Of a stretch of 20,717 bases of DNA, positions 20,227 through 20,717 are shown piece after piece (the stretch's first letter is position 1; each line of letters starts with the position of its first letter). Source of the stretch: a virus; the IMG/VR virus record IMGVR_UViG_3300024353_000206, positions 1-20,717 of that record. One strand, given 5' to 3'. The position numbers were made by a program, and so were the translations under genes. Below the pieces are notes generated by a model. That model was not told the DNA's origin, did no database searches, and saw only the letters and a program-made list of their open reading frames with translations.

Positions 20227-20717
20227 GACTCCCTCGCTATCGGAAGGTTGTCCTGGATCATCCACCGCTTGTCGCACGGGCCACGGCGGGGACGAGAGGG
20301 ATCGAGCGCGTGATAGCCAGTCGCCGGCATGTCAAGGAGCGGCTGCAACACGGACTCCGCGACATCCGCCCGTTCAAGTGCCCAGCCGAGACGCTTCGCC
20401 ACCGAGAACTTTCCGTATCGAAGCGCGTATGTGACCAGCTTGCCTACAAGTAGGGTGTGCGCGTGGTCTTCCAGCACTGCCAGCCCCTCCGCCAAACCTC
20501 CGAAGAACCGCGGTGAGACGAAGGTCTCGAGCACGGTGCGCTCACGATCCGTGATAGGAATCCTTGAGTTCTGATCCACCCAAATCTCCTCGATTCCGAA
20601 GAAATGCTCCCTCTTGACGGAAACGTACTCATAGCGGACCCCAGCGATCTCCCACGCGTGGCGACGCCTGCCTTTGCCATGGGAGCCCCGCATGCTGGGA
20701 GTCACCACCTTCTTGGG
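20223..20717 (-). CDS. abiEi: AbiEi-family antitoxin, cut by window edge
   Basis: A minus-strand frame open to the last base of the window; GTG 20708 is only the first in-window start candidate and the true start, with the winged-helix DNA-binding domain, probably lies beyond 20717. The visible part matches the C-terminal domain of AbiEi: YEYVSVKREHFFGIEEIWVD, then IPITDRERTVLETF, GGLAEGLAVL, KLVTYALRYGKFSVAKRLGW and an ending LDPSRPRRGPCDKRWMIQDN. AbiEi represses its operon and blocks AbiEii. The stop overlaps the toxin's GTG by GTGA, the usual antitoxin-first arrangement. Confidence 0.8.
   Translation of the reverse strand, partial: PKKVVTPSMRGSHGKGRRRHAWEIAGVRYEYVSVKREHFFGIEEIWVDQNSRIPITDRERTVLETFVSPRFFGGLAEGLAVLEDHAHTLLVGKLVTYALRYGKFSVAKRLGWALERADVAESVLQPLLDMPATGYHALDPSRPRRGPCDKRWMIQDNLPIARES

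Noticed and set aside
1-20717. tRNA, rRNA, integrase and attachment-site genes
   Set aside because: I looked for clover-leaf ends, rRNA-like stretches and recombinase motifs and saw none; absence cannot be proven by eye.

Overview
The window reads as the structural and lysis half of a tailed-phage genome or resident prophage, followed by a defence/toxin-antitoxin accessory region. The DNA is GC-rich and bacterial: strong purine-rich ribosome sites such as AAGGGAGG, many GTG starts, sigma70-like promoters in the accessory part. Several short repeats (GGAGATTGCTTCGCTG..., CGCGAATGG..., GAAGTCCC...GGGACTT) look like intergenic repeats I associate with Chloroflexota (Anaerolineae-like) genomes. 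The host assignment is an inference; no rRNA or marker gene is present.

Layout. 1-2158: two or three small proteins of unknown role and the portal protein. 2223-5300: a C2H2 zinc-finger protein, a fused prohead protease-scaffold-major capsid protein with a likely nested internal start, and a holin-like membrane protein. 5332-7732: a small beta-rich protein, a gpV-like baseplate/lectin protein, a second small beta-rich protein and a head-tail adaptor. 8008-9519: the large terminase, unusually placed downstream of the head genes. 9704-12709: lysis module with a SleB-type hydrolase, a 55-residue holin-like protein, a three-domain endolysin (TIM-barrel hydrolase, beta domain, zinc amidase) and a tiny ORF. 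13203-15341: a large tail/baseplate hub protein with a propeller-like N-terminus. 15467-17175: an overlapping ATPase + TOPRIM-like pair resembling a split OLD/PARIS-like system. 17239-17933: a YgiT-type zinc-finger protein and a HicB antitoxin whose hicA is reduced to seven codons. 18142-18270: a remnant of a second hub-gene 3' end. 18388-19047: a one-helix membrane protein behind a near-consensus promoter. 19348-20717 (minus strand): an abiEi-abiEii toxin-antitoxin pair, cut by the window edge.

The most striking signal is an intergenic element found 17 times between 2223 and 13188. It has outer arms TGGYGACAG and TGTCNCCA in inverted orientation, an arm-to-arm length that is almost always 42 bp (11 of 17; others 41, 49 or 52), and a centre that differs in sequence between copies but usually contains a short palindrome. 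Single, double, quadruple and sevenfold copies sit just upstream of the ribosome sites of phage transcription/translation units (zinc finger, holin-like, baseplate, terminase, SleB, endolysin, hub). None occurs in the accessory region after 15.34 kb. This looks like a genome-wide control site of the phage, possibly an operator or RNA element; I know of no description of it.

The accessory region appears to be cargo dropped behind the hub gene: two related hub 3' ends (15237-15341 and 18142-18270) are each followed at once by a promoter and an accessory gene.
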